Source: JAIBJN01 sp963775395
Lineage (GTDB): Bacteria > Actinomycetota > Thermoleophilia > Gaiellales > Gaiellaceae
Assembly: GCA_963775395.1 (NCBI GenBank)
Contig: CAVZIX010000017.1
Span: forward strand, 1-64,000
DNA length: 64,000 bases
Reading direction: 5' to 3'
Shown here: positions 62,496 to 64,000 of the stretch, one piece after another
Layout: every line of letters begins with the position of its first letter
Numbering within the stretch: position 1 is the stretch's first letter
Notes under the pieces: model-generated
What the model was told of the DNA's origin: nothing
Databases searched by the model: none
The model's input: the letters and a program-made list of their open reading frames with translations, nothing else
Translations under genes and position numbers: made by a program

Positions 62496-63710
62496 CTAGT
62501 CCAACGTGAAGATGACCGGGTACTCCGCGGTGTTGTTGCCCTTGTTCGTCTCGCCCTGCACCGGCTCGACGTTGACCTGGAGCACCGTGCTCGTGGTGAA
62601 CGCGAGCTCGCCGAAGTCGCGGAAGGTGAGGGTCTTCGTCTCGCCCGGGTTGATGACGTCGATCACCTGGCGCTTCTCGATCTGCGGATCCTGCAAGATC
62701 GTGAGGGTGACCTCGACCTGCGTCTCCTGGCTGTCGCCCGAGTTCTGGACGAGCACCTGGATCGCGAGGTTGCTGCTCGACGTGATGGTGTTGTCCTCGG
62801 TCGGGGAGAGCTGCTGATCGCCGGGCTGGACGACTACACCCTGGATGCCGTTGCCGTGGAGGCCGCCCGCCTCGGGCGCTTGCGTGAGCCGTGCCACCGT
62901 CTGCTTCCACTGCGTCGGGCTGCCGAACTCCGGGTTCTGGACGAACAGCGACGCCGGCACGGGCACGTTGGAGACGCCCTGCTCCTCGAGCACGGTCTCG
63001 GTGGGCGACTGGAACCCGTCCGCGTAGACGACGTCGCTCGCCACGAGCCGCTGGGCCTGTGAGGCCAGCAGCTGGCCGGACTCGTCCGCGTTGCTCGTCT
63101 GGGCCACCTGCTCGAGGGCGGTCGCCAGGCCGGCGAGGCCGTTGACCCGGAACTGCATCGTCTCGACGAGGCTTGCCTGCTGCTCGAGCAGCGGCCCCGG
63201 AGGCTCGAGCTCCTGCGAACGCCGCAGGATCTGCTCCTGCTGCTCCCGCAGCCCCTCGACGTCTTCGCGCAGCGCCTCCAGCGTGATCCCCGGGGTCGTC
63301 AGCTGCGTGTTGAGCTGGTTGCCGAGATCCTCGGACTGCGCCGCGATCGTGCTCACGGACTCGACGTAGTTCTCGTACGCGGAGACCTTCTGGTTGTTCC
63401 GGCAGCTGTTGACGACGAGGATGAGGATGACCGCGAGGACGATCGCGCCCGCGATCAGCACGCCCAGCCTGTAGAGCTGAGGCCCTCCGGGAGGGCTCGG
63501 CGGGCGCGTCGGGAGGCGCCGCCGCTTGCGCGGCCCGCCCTCTGGTCGCTGAGACGACTCGACGGTCGGCGACTCGTCGAAGAAGTCGAACTCGATGTCG
63601 CTCTGAGTCTCGGGTTTCTCTCGGTCGAACACGGGCCGCTCGGGGTCGAAGAAGCGGCCGAGTCTACCACCCACCTCGGACTTTGCAGGACTTTCAGGAG
63701 CCAGCGCCAA
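62496..63710 (-). CDS. Single-pass membrane protein with coiled coil and C-terminal beta domain
   Basis: About 404 residues. Cytoplasmic N-terminus rich in acidic and Pro residues (PERPVFDREKPETQSDIEF), one membrane helix (LGVLIAGAIVLAVILILVV), a helical coiled coil (about 110-210: EALREDVEGLREQQEQILRR), and a C-terminal Ig/CARDB-like region (NLAIQVLVQNSGDSQETQV, FRDFGELAFTTSTVLQVNV). Such layout suggests an extracytoplasmic or cell-envelope role. The start is uncertain: TTG 63710 or GTG 63674. It diverges from a Ser/Thr kinase gene and may be its substrate, which is only an inference. Confidence 0.7.
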   Translation of the reverse strand: MALAPESPAKSEVGGRLGRFFDPERPVFDREKPETQSDIEFDFFDESPTVESSQRPEGGPRKRRRLPTRPPSPPGGPQLYRLGVLIAGAIVLAVILILVVNSCRNNQKVSAYENYVESVSTIAAQSEDLGNQLNTQLTTPGITLEALREDVEGLREQQEQILRRSQELEPPGPLLEQQASLVETMQFRVNGLAGLATALEQVAQTSNADESGQLLASQAQRLVASDVVYADGFQSPTETVLEEQGVSNVPVPASLFVQNPEFGSPTQWKQTVARLTQAPEAGGLHGNGIQGVVVQPGDQQLSPTEDNTITSSSNLAIQVLVQNSGDSQETQVEVTLTILQDPQIEKRQVIDVINPGETKTLTFRDFGELAFTTSTVLQVNVEPVQGETNKGNNTAEYPVIFTLD

Positions 63711-63718
63711 GTGCCGGG

Positions 63719-64000
63719 GTGTCCGTGGAACACGCAGTCGCTCTCAGCGAGAACAACCTCGTTCTCGGTCGCTACCGCCCGCTGCGGCCGCTGGGAAGCG
63801 GCGGGGCAGGCTCGGTGTGGCTTGCCCGCGACGAGCAGGCCGACCGGGAGGTCGCCCTCAAGATCGTCGCGCGCGAGGGGAAGGCCGGCGCCAGGGCAGA
63901 GCGCGAGGTCGAGGCCGCGACCCGCCTCCGCCATCCGCGGTGCCTGCGGGCGCTTGCGCTCGCCCGCGACGAAGGCCACGTCTACGTCGCCTACCCCTTC
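63719..64000 (+). CDS. Serine/threonine protein kinase, N-terminal fragment
   Basis: The gene starts at GTG 63719 (or 63725) and runs off the window after 94 codons. LGRYRPLRPLGSGGAGSVW is the glycine-rich loop, VALKIVARE has the ATP-binding Lys, and AEREVEAATRLRHPRC the helix C Glu, as in PknB-type kinases. The N-terminal 14 residues precede the loop directly. What follows (membrane helix, PASTA or other sensor) is not visible. Confidence 0.9.
   Translation, partial: MSVEHAVALSENNLVLGRYRPLRPLGSGGAGSVWLARDEQADREVALKIVAREGKAGARAEREVEAATRLRHPRCLRALALARDEGHVYVAYPF

Noticed and set aside
1..64000. CRISPR arrays, prophage, insertion sequences or restriction systems, in particular around the HNH gene at 61.0-61.5 kb.
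   Set aside because: No regularly spaced repeats, transposases, integrases, methylases or phage structural genes were seen; the HNH protein belongs to a widespread stand-alone group.

Overview
The window is uniformly GC-rich with strong G/C bias at third codon positions and frequent GTG starts. Its gene content is that of a Gram-positive actinobacterium: OpcA next to Zwf, an ANTAR regulator with a PdtaS-type kinase, a BTAD/SARP regulator, an MMPL exporter, a PknB-type kinase, and a caa3-like oxidase with a cytochrome c domain on subunit II. A deep-branching, Thermoleophilia/Gaiellales-like lineage is my inference; no marker rRNA is present to confirm it. There are no rRNA genes, CRISPR arrays, phage or insertion sequences. 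One tRNA (Arg, CCT) is present.

Layout. 1-9.1 kb: acyl-CoA and small-molecule oxidation (thioesterase end, TMADH/OYE-like flavoenzyme, two acyl-CoA dehydrogenases, a DECR-type reductase, a heavily frameshifted ADP-forming acyl-CoA synthetase, an FAD amine oxidase, a histidine phosphatase). 9.1-11.7 kb: a TPP riboswitch followed by a CytX-type transporter, a PfkB-family kinase and a small BNR-like protein. 11.7-18.6 kb: a hairpin-rich repeat, PhzF, an MMPL exporter, an ABC-2 exporter pair and a secreted S15/CocE hydrolase. 18.6-24.3 kb: tRNA-Arg, a membrane-anchored toroid-like protein with a MarC-like protein, a papain-like cysteine protease with a partner gene, agmatinase and an amino-acid permease. 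24.3-28.2 kb: a BTAD/pseudo-cyclase/ATPase/TPR regulator, apparently split by one base. 28.3-36.4 kb: 2-oxoglutarate dehydrogenase E1 and the cytochrome oxidase operon (coxB-ctaD-ctaB plus a 38-residue membrane peptide). 36.4-45.7 kb: an amidase, then a complete pentose-phosphate operon on the minus strand (tkt-tal-pgi-gnd-zwf-opcA-pgl). 45.8-48.3 kb: an ABC-F ATPase and a predicted HExxH protease. 48.3-56.1 kb: a signalling block (PdtaR/PdtaS-like pair, a 1202-residue multi-PAS kinase with its receiver, an OmpR-type regulator, and two divergent receivers lacking the phospho-acceptor Asp). 56.2-61.0 kb: two type I glutamine synthetases flanking an ABC-2 exporter; the second has a terminator-bearing leader. 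61.0-64 kb: HNH nuclease, GNAT, DUF4446, a membrane protein and the start of a Ser/Thr kinase.

A window-wide oddity is single-base frame breaks in at least a dozen genes, including 2-oxoglutarate dehydrogenase and the pentose-phosphate operon. Most can be repaired by removing one extra base and the remaining frames read as normal conserved proteins, so I read them mainly as assembly or read errors. I report such genes over their repaired extents.

The best candidates for new biology are the divergent pair of Asp-less receivers, the attenuator-like leader of the second glutamine synthetase, a hairpin repeat that also occurs in frame inside pgi, the cysteine protease with its partner and Trp-rich anchor, and the apparent OpcA-Pgl read-through.
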